Assembly: GCF_024494655.1 (NCBI RefSeq)
Contig: NZ_JANHDL010000003.1
Location: 248,001-312,000 of the forward strand
Reading direction: 5' to 3'
Source of the DNA: Halorubrum laminariae
Lineage (GTDB): Archaea; Halobacteriota; Halobacteria; Halobacteriales; Haloferacaceae
DNA length: 64,000 nt
In this document: positions 40,308 through 49,347 of the stretch, piece by piece
How the letters are laid out: every line of letters begins with the position of its first letter
Position numbering within the stretch: position 1 is the first letter of the stretch
Made by a program: the position numbers and the translations under genes
The notes under the pieces: generated by a model
Told to the model about the DNA's origin: nothing
The model's database searches: none
Seen by the model: only the letters and a program-made list of their open reading frames with translations

Positions 40308-41486
40308 CTACGGCGACGGTGAGGCGTCCACGTCGACGCGGTCGTGGATGTGGCCGTCGCGCTGGCGCAGGTGTCCCGGCGTCCGGTCGTTCGACACGGC
40401 GAGTGCCTCGCCGACGATGCTGTGTGCGATCTGGTACGGCGAACCCCCACCGAGATCGAGCCCGACCGGCGTGTACAGCGATTCGAGGTCCGCCTCGTCG
40501 AACGTCGTCCCCTCGTCGTCGAACGCCTCCAGCATCTCGTCGAACCGATCGCGCGGCCCCATCAGCCCGACGTACGGCGCGTCAGATCGGAGCAGTGTCT
40601 CGACGACGAGCCGGTCGTCGACGAAGTTGTGCGTCATCACGACCGCGTGCGTCCGATCGTCGATATCGAGCGCGTCGTCGAGTTCTCCCGGCGATGTCGT
40701 CACGGTCCGATGCGCCTCGGGAAACCGTGCCGCGAGATCGACCGCGCCGCGGAAGCCGACCGCGGTGACGCGAAAGTCGGTTCGCTCTGCCAGCTCCACG
40801 ACCGGCCCGACGTCGTGACCCGTCCCGAAGACGACCAAGTCGGCGGGGGCGGTGATCCCGTCGATGAATACCGTCAGCGTCGCGCCGTCGAGCCCTTCGA
40901 CGGTCACAACATCGCCGGAGCCACGCTCGGCAAGGTCCGCGGCCGGCTCCGCAAGCGCCTCATCCGGCCACTCGTCCGCGGGCGAGCCGTCGGGGAGCCG
41001 CAGGTGACCCTCGTCGGGATAGTAGTACGCGCGGTCGCCGAGTTGCTCCGGTCCGTCAGGAGATCCTCCATCCGCGGACAAGACCGTGAGCACGGCGACA
41101 TCTCGGCCGGCGTCGAACGCCTCGACGGCCGGTCGATACGTCTTGTCGAGCGGTTCAAGCAGGATGTCGATAACACCGTTGCAGCCGACGCCGAGCCCCC
41201 AGACGTCGTCGGCGTCGTCGCCCATCAGGTCGTAGGACACCCGGTCCGGCCGGCCGGACTCTCGGACCGCCTCCGCGGCTGCGAGCAGGTCGTCTTCGAT
41301 ACAGCCCGCCGTGATGGAGCCAACCCCGCCCTCGTCATCGAGGAGCATCTTCGCCCCCGGGCGACGGTAGGCGCTGCCCTCGACACCGACGATGGTCGCG
41401 AGGACGTCGGTGCCGTCGGCGTCGAGGCGGTCGCGAACGCGCTGTACGACTTCGGTCTCCGGAACGCTCCAATTGCTTTCTGACAT
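40308..41486 (-). CDS. XdhC/CoxI family protein (CO dehydrogenase maturation)
   Basis: A 392-residue protein with an N-terminal XdhC domain ('DVLATIVGVEGSAYRRPGAKMLLDDEGGVGSITAGCIEDDLL', containing the conserved Gly-Cys) and a C-terminal Rossmann domain ('ADLVVFGTGHDVGPVVELAERTDFRVTAVGFRG', 'RTHAVVMTHNFVDDRLVVETLLRSDAPYVGLMGPRDRFDEML'). XdhC proteins bind molybdenum cofactor and promote its sulfuration. It is last in the cox operon, 13 bp after the DUF364-like gene; a second, fused XdhC is encoded upstream in the same operon. Confidence 0.93.
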   Translation of the reverse strand: MSESNWSVPETEVVQRVRDRLDADGTDVLATIVGVEGSAYRRPGAKMLLDDEGGVGSITAGCIEDDLLAAAEAVRESGRPDRVSYDLMGDDADDVWGLGVGCNGVIDILLEPLDKTYRPAVEAFDAGRDVAVLTVLSADGGSPDGPEQLGDRAYYYPDEGHLRLPDGSPADEWPDEALAEPAADLAERGSGDVVTVEGLDGATLTVFIDGITAPADLVVFGTGHDVGPVVELAERTDFRVTAVGFRGAVDLAARFPEAHRTVTTSPGELDDALDIDDRTHAVVMTHNFVDDRLVVETLLRSDAPYVGLMGPRDRFDEMLEAFDDEGTTFDEADLESLYTPVGLDLGGGSPYQIAHSIVGEALAVSNDRTPGHLRQRDGHIHDRVDVDASPSP

Positions 41487-41499
41487 GTCGTTTTTCTGT

Positions 41500-42366
41500 T
41501 TATAGGTTCATTGTCTCGGGTACGTCGCGCGCCGCGTACACCTTTCGAACGCCGCGGTCGTGGAGGTCGGTGCCGCAGTGGCCGTCCGCGACCGCAGAGC
41601 GCGCCGTCTCGGGATCGGCTATCGCCGCGCCGGCGACCACATCGCCGCCGCGGTCGAAGAGCGGGTCCGGGAGCGCGGAGGCGGTCGCACCGACCACGAC
41701 GACCGACGCCGCCACGGGGGCCGCTGCGAGGTAGCGCTCGATCCCACCATACAAAAGCGTCGATCCGGTGACGAACACCACGTCGGCCCCCTCCATCGCG
41801 GCCGTGGTCTCTGTCGGCGTGAACGACCGCAGGGAGACGCTCGCCGGCGTCGCAACGGTCTCGACGGCAACGGGGTCGCGCTCGATGACGCGGACCTCGA
41901 CGTCCGCGAACTTCCGGAACGCCGGGCGAAAGAGGCCGACCGTGACGATCCGTGACACGGACGGGGCGAGAAGTGCCATCGGGTCCCCCGTTCGCCAGTC
42001 GACGAGCGGCGACGAGGCCGCGTTCAGCGTTGCAATGGCGAGCGCGCGCGCCCCGAGCGACGCCTCGCCGCCGCGCCCTTCGATCGGAGCCAAAATATCG
42101 GCGAGGTCGTCCGGCGGCATCGGCGACGACGAGTCCGGACGGTGTGCGATCCCCGCCAGTCTCCGAGGGTCTCGTTCGGTGTCCTCGTCGGCGGCGAGTT
42201 CCACGAGAATCGCCGATTTCCCCACGGTGACGCGGTCGAGGCGCATGCCGACGAACGCGTCGCGCTCGCGGAGCGCGTCGAGAGTCGCTCGTAGGATCCG
42301 GCCGGGCCAGTCCGGGTCGGCCTTTGTGTCGGGTCCGACCCAGTCGTCCTCCTCGGCGTCGCTCAT
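41500..42366 (-). CDS. DUF364-like Rossmann protein in the CO dehydrogenase operon, function unknown
   Basis: A 288-residue protein. The N-terminal half has 'VTVGKSAILVELA' and 'LGARALAIATLNAASSPLVDWRTGDP'; the C-terminal half is a Rossmann-like 'VSRIVTVGLFRPAFRKFADVEVRVIERDP' and 'MEGADVVFVTGSTLLYGGIERYLAAAPVAASVVVVGATASALPDPLFDRGGDVVAG'. This looks like the DUF4213/DUF364 group of putative heavy-metal-handling enzymes. It starts inside the stop of the VWA gene (ATGA) and is followed by xdhC, so it is an integral operon member. A role in Mo-Cu centre assembly is an inference from context. Confidence 0.8.
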   Translation of the reverse strand: MSDAEEDDWVGPDTKADPDWPGRILRATLDALRERDAFVGMRLDRVTVGKSAILVELAADEDTERDPRRLAGIAHRPDSSSPMPPDDLADILAPIEGRGGEASLGARALAIATLNAASSPLVDWRTGDPMALLAPSVSRIVTVGLFRPAFRKFADVEVRVIERDPVAVETVATPASVSLRSFTPTETTAAMEGADVVFVTGSTLLYGGIERYLAAAPVAASVVVVGATASALPDPLFDRGGDVVAGAAIADPETARSAVADGHCGTDLHDRGVRKVYAARDVPETMNL

Positions 42367-43862
42367 ACGGTCCCCCCGCCGCCGTCCTCGGCGGTCGCTC
42401 CAGTCTCGGTCGCTCCGTCTCCGCCTCGCCCGTCGACGCGCCGCGAGTCGTGCTCGTAGCCGACCGCGCCCGCGAGGCCGCGTCGCTCGATCTGCCGGGC
42501 CGCCTCCGCGAGGTCCGGGGCCGACGCGAAGCCGAACAGGGCGTCGACGTACGGTGCGGCGTCGCTCATGCCGCGCGATTCGGGCGCGAACGCCGCCGAG
42601 ACCGCGAGCGGATTGAGCCAGACGACGCCGTCAGCGCGGTCGGCCAGCCAAGTCATCCCGTCGACCAGCAGGTCCGGATCGCCCACGTCGAGCCCATCGC
42701 TCACGACCGCGACGACGGTCCGGCGGTCGACCGCGTGCGGAGCCGTCCGGCGCAGCCGGTCTATCGCGTGGCCGATTTGGGTCCCGCCGCCCCACTCGAT
42801 CTCCGCGGAGCGGAGGGCGTCCGCCGGCGATCGACTCGAATCGCTGAACGCGTCGGTCGCCTCGACGAGGTCCGTGTCGAAGAGGAACGTCCGCGCCGCG
42901 CGTGCATTCGCCGTGACCTGCGTCCCGAGTTCCAACAGCGCGCCCCGGTCGACCGTGTCGAGCACGGAGCCGCTGACATCGACGAGCAGACAGCAGCGGA
43001 GCTCCGACTGCATGGGGGCGTCGCGCGGGAGGTCGATCGGCGCGCCGCCCGTCTGGAGGCTCGCCCGCAGCGCGCCGCGGGCGTCGACGGCGGGACCCGT
43101 CGACGAGCGCCGCCGGCGGCGACCGGGCAGCGACGACAGCGCGTCCACGAACCGCCGGACGTTCGTCGCCTCGTCCGGAGACGCGGTCGGCACGTCCGCT
43201 GCGACGAGTTCGCTCTCGCCGACCGCGCTGTACCGGCGGCCGTCCGTCTCGTCGCGTCGGTCGCCGGCGGGACGGTCGCCCGCGGCGTGGCGACGGTTCA
43301 TCGGAATGCGGACCGTGGGGGTGCCGTCAGCGTCGGCGTCCGTCTCCGGCGGTTCGGCGTCGTCGAGGACTCTAGGCTCCTCCGCCGACTCGACGCTGCC
43401 GTCGGTCTCGTCGTCTGCGCCGTCTCCCCCGGATCCGGTCTCGTCGTCCGCGTCGTCTTCCGGTGACGGGCCGTCGTGGGCGGTGGCGATCCGGTCGAGC
43501 CCGCTCCGGAGCCGGTGCCAGAATGTCGGAAACGCGTCCGCGAACGCGTCGGAGTCCGTGGATTCGGAGAGAAGGCTCGCGCGCAGCGCGGCCGCCGCCC
43601 GCCGTTCATCCGCGAGTCCGACCGCCGCCAGCGCACGCGCGGCGTCGAGGGTGCCGGTCGCGGGCACGTCGACGCCGTCGTTCCGGAGGACGGCGACGAG
43701 CCGGACCAACTCAGTCAGCAGGTGCGTCCGGGCCGCCGGGAAGTCGGGCGTCTCCGTGTCGGATCCCACGCGCGTCTCGGTGTTGGCCCCGATACCGGCG
43801 TCGGTTTGGGTGGCGTCGGTTTTGTCGGCGTCGCCCCCGTTATCGTCGTCGCGGTCGGACAT
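42363..43862 (-). CDS. coxE: VWA domain protein, CoxE family
   Basis: A 499-residue protein. The N-terminal half is acidic low-complexity sequence around a helical segment ('RTHLLTELVRLVAVLRNDGVDVPATGTLDAARALAAVGL'). The C-terminal half is the CoxE-type VWA domain with the MIDAS start 'CCLLVDVSGSVLDTVDRG' and 'TFLFDTDLVEATDAF', 'WGGGTQIGHAIDRL' and 'VAVVSDGLDVGDPDLLV'. CoxE pairs with a MoxR ATPase (CoxD) to assemble the copper-containing active site of CO dehydrogenase. It starts 2 bp after the moxR stop. Confidence 0.92.
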   Translation of the reverse strand: MSDRDDDNGGDADKTDATQTDAGIGANTETRVGSDTETPDFPAARTHLLTELVRLVAVLRNDGVDVPATGTLDAARALAAVGLADERRAAAALRASLLSESTDSDAFADAFPTFWHRLRSGLDRIATAHDGPSPEDDADDETGSGGDGADDETDGSVESAEEPRVLDDAEPPETDADADGTPTVRIPMNRRHAAGDRPAGDRRDETDGRRYSAVGESELVAADVPTASPDEATNVRRFVDALSSLPGRRRRRSSTGPAVDARGALRASLQTGGAPIDLPRDAPMQSELRCCLLVDVSGSVLDTVDRGALLELGTQVTANARAARTFLFDTDLVEATDAFSDSSRSPADALRSAEIEWGGGTQIGHAIDRLRRTAPHAVDRRTVVAVVSDGLDVGDPDLLVDGMTWLADRADGVVWLNPLAVSAAFAPESRGMSDAAPYVDALFGFASAPDLAEAARQIERRGLAGAVGYEHDSRRVDGRGGDGATETGATAEDGGGGTV

Positions 43863-43864
43863 CG

Positions 43865-44845
43865 TCACTCGACTCGGGCGGCCGCCTCGCTCGCGGCGTC
43901 GTGGAGGCGTTCGAGCAGTTCGGAATCGACGCGAGCGACGTCTTCCGCTTCCTTCAGCAGACAGCCGATCGTCCGTTCGATCTCGTCCGGCGAAAGCGGC
44001 TCGTCCGGATTCTCTTGGCGCAGGGCGGCGACCGCCCGGGCCCAGTCCAGCGTCTCCGCGACTCCCGGTCGCTTGAGGAACGACTCTTCGCGCAGGTTCG
44101 CGACCACGGAACACACTTCGGCCGCGACGGCGGCGTCGAGTTCGGGCACCTTCCGGCGGACGATCTCGTACTCTGTCTCGAACGACGGCGGCTCGACGTG
44201 GAGGTACAGACAGCGCCGCTTCAGCGCGTCGCTCAGCCCCCGAGTCCGGTTCGACGTGAGGATCACGACCGGCGGCGTCGACGCGCTCACGGTCCCGAGT
44301 TCGGGGATCGACACCTGAAAGTCCGAGAGCAGCTCCAAGAGGAACGCCTCGAACTCCTCGTCGGCGCGGTCGATCTCGTCGATCAAAAGCACCGGCGGCG
44401 TGTCGTCTGCGGTCCGGAGCGCGCGCAACAGCGGCCGTTCGAGCAGGAACTCCTCGTCGAAGACCGAACCGTCGTTCGGGGCGGCAGCGTCCGGATCCGC
44501 TCCGTTCGTCGCCGCGTCACCGCCCGCGACGGTCCCCTCGTCGGCCTGCACGGCGAGCAGCTGTTTCGTGTAGTTCCACTCGTAGAGCGCGTTCTCCGCG
44601 GTCAGCCCCTCGTAACACTGGAGCCGGATCAGCTCCGTGTCGAACCCCTCGGCGAGCGTCTTTCCGAGTTCGGTCTTGCCGCTTCCCGGCGGCCCCTCGA
44701 CCAGGAGCGGTCGCCCCAGCCGGAGCGCGAGTTCGACCGTCGTCACGGTGCGGTCGTCGGCGACGTAGTCCGTTCGGTCGAACCGCTCGCGGAGCTCCGC
44801 TTCGGTGATCGACTCGAAGGGGTTCGCGTCCACCTCTCCGTTCAC
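43865..44845 (-). CDS. coxD: MoxR-type AAA+ ATPase, CoxD family
   Basis: A 326-residue AAA+ protein: Walker A 'LLVEGPPGSGKTELGKTLA', Walker B 'PPVLLIDEIDRADEEFEAFLLELLSDFQVSIPELG', sensor 'VVILTSNRTRGLSDALKRRCLYLHVEPPSFETEYEIV'. An Ala/Asp/Gly-rich insert lies between the Walker motifs (about 110-130). CoxD drives unfolding of CO dehydrogenase so that sulfur and copper can be inserted. GTG 44845 overlaps the stop of the upstream xdhC::YHS gene (GTGA). Confidence 0.93.
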   Translation of the reverse strand: MNGEVDANPFESITEAELRERFDRTDYVADDRTVTTVELALRLGRPLLVEGPPGSGKTELGKTLAEGFDTELIRLQCYEGLTAENALYEWNYTKQLLAVQADEGTVAGGDAATNGADPDAAAPNDGSVFDEEFLLERPLLRALRTADDTPPVLLIDEIDRADEEFEAFLLELLSDFQVSIPELGTVSASTPPVVILTSNRTRGLSDALKRRCLYLHVEPPSFETEYEIVRRKVPELDAAVAAEVCSVVANLREESFLKRPGVAETLDWARAVAALRQENPDEPLSPDEIERTIGCLLKEAEDVARVDSELLERLHDAASEAAARVE

Positions 44846-46011
44846 GCTTCGATCCCCTCGTCGAGATACGACGCCGGGTCGTTCGCGAACGAGTCGGCGC
44901 AGCCGTGACAACAGAAGTGATACGTCTCGCCGTCGTGCTCGACCGACGCGTCCGCCGTGGTCGGATCGACGGTCATGCCGCAGACCGGATCGATCGCTGT
45001 CGAATCGCTGCCGGCCGCGTCGGCGTCGTCTGCATCGACGGAGTCGGCATCGTCGCTGCCGGCGGGCACATCGCCGGTGGCGTCGGTGCCCGCGGAATCG
45101 GTCGCCGCATCGACGGAACCGGCGGGTGTCTGGCCGGAGCCAGCCGCCTCGCCCTGAGTCGCCGAACTCGCCCGTGACCGCTCGTCGACGACCTCGGCGA
45201 GCAGGCTCGCCGCGATCGCCGCCGGCGTGTAGGCGGCCACGTCGACGCCCGCGGGATTCGTCACCGCCCCGACGATGTCTCCCACGTCGCGGTCGAGCAG
45301 GCCTGCCGCGCGCTCCGTCTCCTCGGCCGCGCGCTCGTCGCTCGCGACCAGCCCGATGTAGGGAGCGTCCGCGAGGACGCCGGCGGCGACGCCGCGCGCG
45401 TCGTACTCGCCCATGGAGGCGACGACGACGAGCGGGGAGCGTCCCACGGCATCGGCGATCGCCTCGTGATCGACCGTCGAGAGCACGTCGGTGTCCGCGG
45501 GCACGTCCCGGTCGGCGTCGCCGTCCGCGACGACGAGCGTCACTTCGAGCGTCAACTCGGCCGCGAGTCTAGCAAGCGCGCTCGCGACCGGCGAGTCGCC
45601 GACGATCACCAACTCGGTCGTCGGGGTCACGGGCTCGATGAACAGTTCGAGCACGCCCTCGCTGTGACACGTCATCGGGAAGGCGTCGAGCCCGGGGCGG
45701 TCCAGGGTCACCGGGTCCGGAGCGATCCCCACGAACCGCGGCGTCCCCTCGTCGATCGCCGCCACGCCCTGCGTCGCCACGACCGACTGCGCGCAGGCCG
45801 CGCCGCCGACCCACCCGTGGATCTCGCCGTCGGGGGTCACGAGCGCGCGGTCGCCGACGTTGGCCGACACGGGCGGCTCGCGGCGGACGATCGTCACCCG
45901 CGCGAACGGCTCGCCGCGTTCGGAAAGCGTCGCCTCCAGCGCGGCGGTGTCGCCGTCGTCGATTTTGGTCGTCTCTTTCGATCCGTCGTGTGCGGTCTCG
46001 TCGTGTGTCAT
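44842..46011 (-). CDS. XdhC family protein fused to a C-terminal YHS metal-binding domain
   Basis: A 389-residue protein. XdhC N-terminal domain (about 18-125: 'EPFARVTIVRREPPVSANVGDRALVTPDGEIHGWVGGAACAQSVV', conserved Cys), Rossmann domain (about 135-270: 'TELVIVGDSPVASALARLAAEL', 'YIGLVASDERAAEE'), an acidic linker (about 285-338), then a YHS domain with Cys344 ('DPVCGMTVDP') and Cys367, Cys368, Cys371 ('YHFCCHGCADSF'). YHS/TRASH domains bind soft metals such as copper. It lies between coxL and coxD. Such a fusion suggests metal or sulfur delivery to the Mo-Cu site. Confidence 0.9.
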   Translation of the reverse strand: MTHDETAHDGSKETTKIDDGDTAALEATLSERGEPFARVTIVRREPPVSANVGDRALVTPDGEIHGWVGGAACAQSVVATQGVAAIDEGTPRFVGIAPDPVTLDRPGLDAFPMTCHSEGVLELFIEPVTPTTELVIVGDSPVASALARLAAELTLEVTLVVADGDADRDVPADTDVLSTVDHEAIADAVGRSPLVVVASMGEYDARGVAAGVLADAPYIGLVASDERAAEETERAAGLLDRDVGDIVGAVTNPAGVDVAAYTPAAIAASLLAEVVDERSRASSATQGEAAGSGQTPAGSVDAATDSAGTDATGDVPAGSDDADSVDADDADAAGSDSTAIDPVCGMTVDPTTADASVEHDGETYHFCCHGCADSFANDPASYLDEGIEA

Positions 46012-46090
46012 CTGTTGTAGTCGGACGGTGCCGCCGTCCCGCCCGGCGCGTCCGGAAGGGCGGTCGGCGCGGCGGTGGCTGCGTGCGGGA

Positions 46091-48586
46091 TCAATCGTCG
46101 GCCGGCTCGGCTCCGTCGCCGAGGTCGAACTCGACGTTGTGGGCCGGCTGACGGGACAGCCCGACCTCGTCGAGCGTCTCCCAGACGACATCCGGCGTCA
46201 TCGGCATCTCCACGTGGGAGACGCCGGCGTGGCTCATCGCGTCGACGACGGCGTTGACGATCGCCGGTGGCGACCCGACGGTGGGCGACTCGCCGACACC
46301 CTTCGCGCCGATCGGGTGATGCGGCGACGGCGTGACCGTGTGGCCCGTCTCGAAGTTCGGGATCTCGTTTGCCGTCGGCAGCAGGTAGTTCATGAAGTCA
46401 CCGCCGGTGACGTTGCCGTTGTCGTCGTAGGTGACCTTCTCCAACATCGCGGTGCCGATCCCCTGGGCGAGCCCGCCGTGGATCTGTCCCTCGATGATCA
46501 TGGGGTTGATGCGGTTGCCGCAGTCGTCCACCGCGACGAACTTCTCGAAGTCGACCTCGCCGGTCTCGCGGTCGATCTCGACGATCACGATGTACGAGCC
46601 GAACGGGTACGTCATCTCCGGCGGATCGTAGTAGTTCGTCGCCTCTAGCCCGGGCTCCTCGTCGCCGGGGTGGTTCATGTACGCGCCGGCCGCGATCTCG
46701 GTGATCGTGATCGAGCGGTCGGGCGCGCCGGCGACGTGGAACTCGCCGGACTCCCGATCCCACGTAATGTCCTCTTCTGCGGCCTCCAGTTCGTTCGCGG
46801 CGATCGACTTCGCCTTGTCGCGCACCTTGCGCGCGGCGACGGCGGCCGCCGCGCCCGCGACGGGAGTCGACCGCGAGCCGTACGTGCCGAGCCCGTACGG
46901 CTCGGTGTCGGTGTCGCCGTGCTCGACGGTGATGTTGTCGACATCCATCCCCAGTTCCTCCGCGACGATCTGCGCGAAAGTCGTCTCGTGGCCCTGTCCC
47001 TGCGTCTGCACGCCGACGCGCAACACCGCGTTGCCGGTCGGGTTCACGCGCAGGTCTGCGGAGTCAAACATCTCGATCCCGGCGATGTCACATTGCTTGC
47101 CGGGACCGGCACCGACGACCTCCGTGAACGAGGAGATGCCGATGCCGATCAGCTTGTCGGCGTCGTTCGCGATGCGGCGCTGCTGCTCCTCGCGGTAGTG
47201 GTCGTAGTCGGCCATCTCCAAGGCCTTGTCGAGCGCCTTCTCGTAGTCGCCGGAGTCGTAGTTCCACCCCGTCGCCGACTCGTACGGGAACGCGTCCGAG
47301 GGGATGAAGTTCTTCCGGCGGATCTCCGCCGGGTCCATCTCAAGTTCGTCTGCGAGCACCTTCACCATGCGCTCGATGAGGTACACCGCCTCCGTGACGC
47401 GGAACGAGCACCGATAGGCGACGCCGCCCGGCGCGGTGTTGGTAAACGCGGCCGTCAGCGAACCGTAGGCGGCCTCGATGTCGTACGAGCCGGTGAAGAT
47501 GTTGAAGAAGCCGGCCGGGAACTTCGACGGCTGGGCGGCCGCGTTGTACGCGCCGTGGTTGGCAAGCACGTCGACTTTGACCCCTTCGATGATCCCGTCC
47601 TCGGTGGCGGCGAGCTCGCCGGTCATGTCGTAGTCGCGGGCGAACCCGGTCGTCTGGATGTTCTCCGAACGCTCTTCGATCCATTTGACGGGCTGTTCGA
47701 GGACGTACGACGCCGCCGCGGCGACGACGTACCCCGGGTAGATCGGCACCTTGTTTCCGAACCCGCCGCCCACGTCGGGGCTCACGATCCGGACCTTATG
47801 CTCCGGGATCCCCGACACCTGCGAGAACAGGGTCCGGTGGGCGTGGGGTGCCTGCGAGGTCATGTGGACGGTCATCTTGTCCATCCCCGGGTCCCAGTCG
47901 GCGACCGCGCCGCAGGTCTCGATCGGGGCGGGATGGAGTCGCTGGTACAGCATGTCCTCTTCGACCGTCACGTCGGCGTCGTCGAACACCGCGTCGGTGG
48001 CCTCCTTGTCGCCGGTGTCCCAGTCGAAGATGTGGTTATCCTCTTGGTCCTCGAGTTCGTCGCGGACGAGCGGCGCGTCCTTCTCTAGGGCGTCCGCGGC
48101 GTCGACGACCGGGTCGAGTACGTCGTACTCGACTTCGACCTTCTGGGCACCGTCTTTCGCCGCGTAGCGGTCCTCGGCGATGACGGCCGCGACCTCCTGT
48201 GACTGGAACTTCACCTTGTCGTTGACGAGCACGTCCTGGGTGTCGTCCATCAGCGTCGGCATCGTCGCGAGGTCGTGCTCCAGCAGGTCGTCGGCGGTCA
48301 ACACCGCGACCACACTGTCCATCGCCTCGGCTCGGGAGCCGTCGATGTTTTCGATCCGAGCGTGGGCGTGCGGGCTCCGGACGATCTCGCAGTGGAGCAT
48401 GCCCGGCTTCTTGATGTCGTCGACGTAGTTGCCGCGACCGGTGATGAAGCGTTTGTCCTCCTTGCGCTCCACCTCCTCGCCCATGCCGCCGCGGCCGTGG
48501 CCGCAGTACGTCTCGGGGTCGGGGCCGCCGTCCTCGTCGTGTTGATACTCCGTCTCTGCGTCGGGTGTGTCTGGTTCGCTGCTCAT
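46091..48586 (-). CDS. coxL: Aerobic CO dehydrogenase large subunit CoxL (form I)
   Basis: An 831-residue molybdenum hydroxylase subunit that oxidises CO with water to CO2. The form I active-site loop AYRCSFR is at residues 390-396, with Cys393 as the copper ligand (form II has AYRGAGR). Also '[19 protein letters not shown]', '[20 protein letters not shown]', '[12 protein letters not shown]' and the Glu-bearing '[21 protein letters not shown]'. An extra N-terminal stretch of about 40 residues carries '[14 protein letters not shown]' before the conserved '[14 protein letters not shown]'. It starts inside the coxS stop (ATGA). Confidence 0.96.
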   Translation of the reverse strand: MSSEPDTPDAETEYQHDEDGGPDPETYCGHGRGGMGEEVERKEDKRFITGRGNYVDDIKKPGMLHCEIVRSPHAHARIENIDGSRAEAMDSVVAVLTADDLLEHDLATMPTLMDDTQDVLVNDKVKFQSQEVAAVIAEDRYAAKDGAQKVEVEYDVLDPVVDAADALEKDAPLVRDELEDQEDNHIFDWDTGDKEATDAVFDDADVTVEEDMLYQRLHPAPIETCGAVADWDPGMDKMTVHMTSQAPHAHRTLFSQVSGIPEHKVRIVSPDVGGGFGNKVPIYPGYVVAAAASYVLEQPVKWIEERSENIQTTGFARDYDMTGELAATEDGIIEGVKVDVLANHGAYNAAAQPSKFPAGFFNIFTGSYDIEAAYGSLTAAFTNTAPGGVAYRCSFRVTEAVYLIERMVKVLADELEMDPAEIRRKNFIPSDAFPYESATGWNYDSGDYEKALDKALEMADYDHYREEQQRRIANDADKLIGIGISSFTEVVGAGPGKQCDIAGIEMFDSADLRVNPTGNAVLRVGVQTQGQGHETTFAQIVAEELGMDVDNITVEHGDTDTEPYGLGTYGSRSTPVAGAAAAVAARKVRDKAKSIAANELEAAEEDITWDRESGEFHVAGAPDRSITITEIAAGAYMNHPGDEEPGLEATNYYDPPEMTYPFGSYIVIVEIDRETGEVDFEKFVAVDDCGNRINPMIIEGQIHGGLAQGIGTAMLEKVTYDDNGNVTGGDFMNYLLPTANEIPNFETGHTVTPSPHHPIGAKGVGESPTVGSPPAIVNAVVDAMSHAGVSHVEMPMTPDVVWETLDEVGLSRQPAHNVEFDLGDGAEPADD

Positions 48587-49347
48587 ACTGTGTCACCTCG
48601 GTCGTCCGCATCGGTGTTCGCCTCGGCGTCGTCGGCGGCGTCGGAGGCGTCCGCGTCGTCGAGGAGCGCGTCACGGTCGAACGGGTCCGCCCCGCCCGGG
48701 CCGCCACAGCAGTCCTCGCGGCCGCAGAACGTGTCGGCGTCGCCGCCGATGTTTGGGGCGTCGTGACCGCCCTCGGGCGACGGCGCAGGAGTGGGTTCCG
48801 CGACGCCGTTCTCGCCGTCTGTCGCTCCGTCGGCCGCGACCGCACCGCCGTCTGCGGCGGCGCGATCAGCGAGTTCGTCGGCCGCGTACTCGATCGATCG
48901 GACGATGTTCTGATAGCCGGTACACCGACAGAGGTTGCCGCTTATCGCGTCGCGGATCGTCTCCTCGTCGGGGTCGGGATCCTCGTCGAGCAGCGCCTTG
49001 CCCGCCATGAGCATTCCCGGCGTGCAGTAGCCGCACTGCAGGCCGTGTTCCGCGCGGAACCCCTCCTGAAGCGGATGGATCCCGTCGGCCTCCGGCAGGT
49101 CCTCCATCCCCTCGACGGTGAGGATCTCCGCGCCGTCCGCCTGCGCGGCGAACATGAGACACGACTTGATCGGCTCGCCGTCCTTCAACACGGTGCAGGC
49201 ACCGCAGTTGCCCGTGTCGCACCCGATGTGGGTGCCCGTGAGATCTAGGTCTTCGCGGATCGCGTGGACGAGCAGCCGGCGCGGCTCGACGTCGATCGTG
49301 TGCTCGGTACCGTTGACCGTCAGCGTGATTTCGCGTTCGTCTGTCAC
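48583..49347 (-). CDS. coxS: CO dehydrogenase small (2Fe-2S) subunit CoxS with Cys-rich tail
   Basis: A 254-residue protein. Plant-type 2Fe-2S ligands are Cys43, Cys48, Cys51 and Cys63; the second cluster uses Cys105, Cys108, Cys140 and Cys142 ('[10 protein letters not shown]', 'GNLCRCTGY'). Typical CoxS ends near residue 165; here about 90 further residues, Ala/Asp/Gly-rich, contain '[12 protein letters not shown]' (Cys208, Cys213, Cys214). Overlaps coxL (ATGA) and coxM. Passes electrons from the Mo site to FAD in CoxM. Confidence 0.95.
   Translation of the reverse strand: MTDEREITLTVNGTEHTIDVEPRRLLVHAIREDLDLTGTHIGCDTGNCGACTVLKDGEPIKSCLMFAAQADGAEILTVEGMEDLPEADGIHPLQEGFRAEHGLQCGYCTPGMLMAGKALLDEDPDPDEETIRDAISGNLCRCTGYQNIVRSIEYAADELADRAAADGGAVAADGATDGENGVAEPTPAPSPEGGHDAPNIGGDADTFCGREDCCGGPGGADPFDRDALLDDADASDAADDAEANTDADDRGDTV

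Noticed and set aside
46670..48088. 472-codon plus-strand open frame within coxL
   Set aside because: Antisense to coxL, whose active-site motifs are intact; no promoter or family match.
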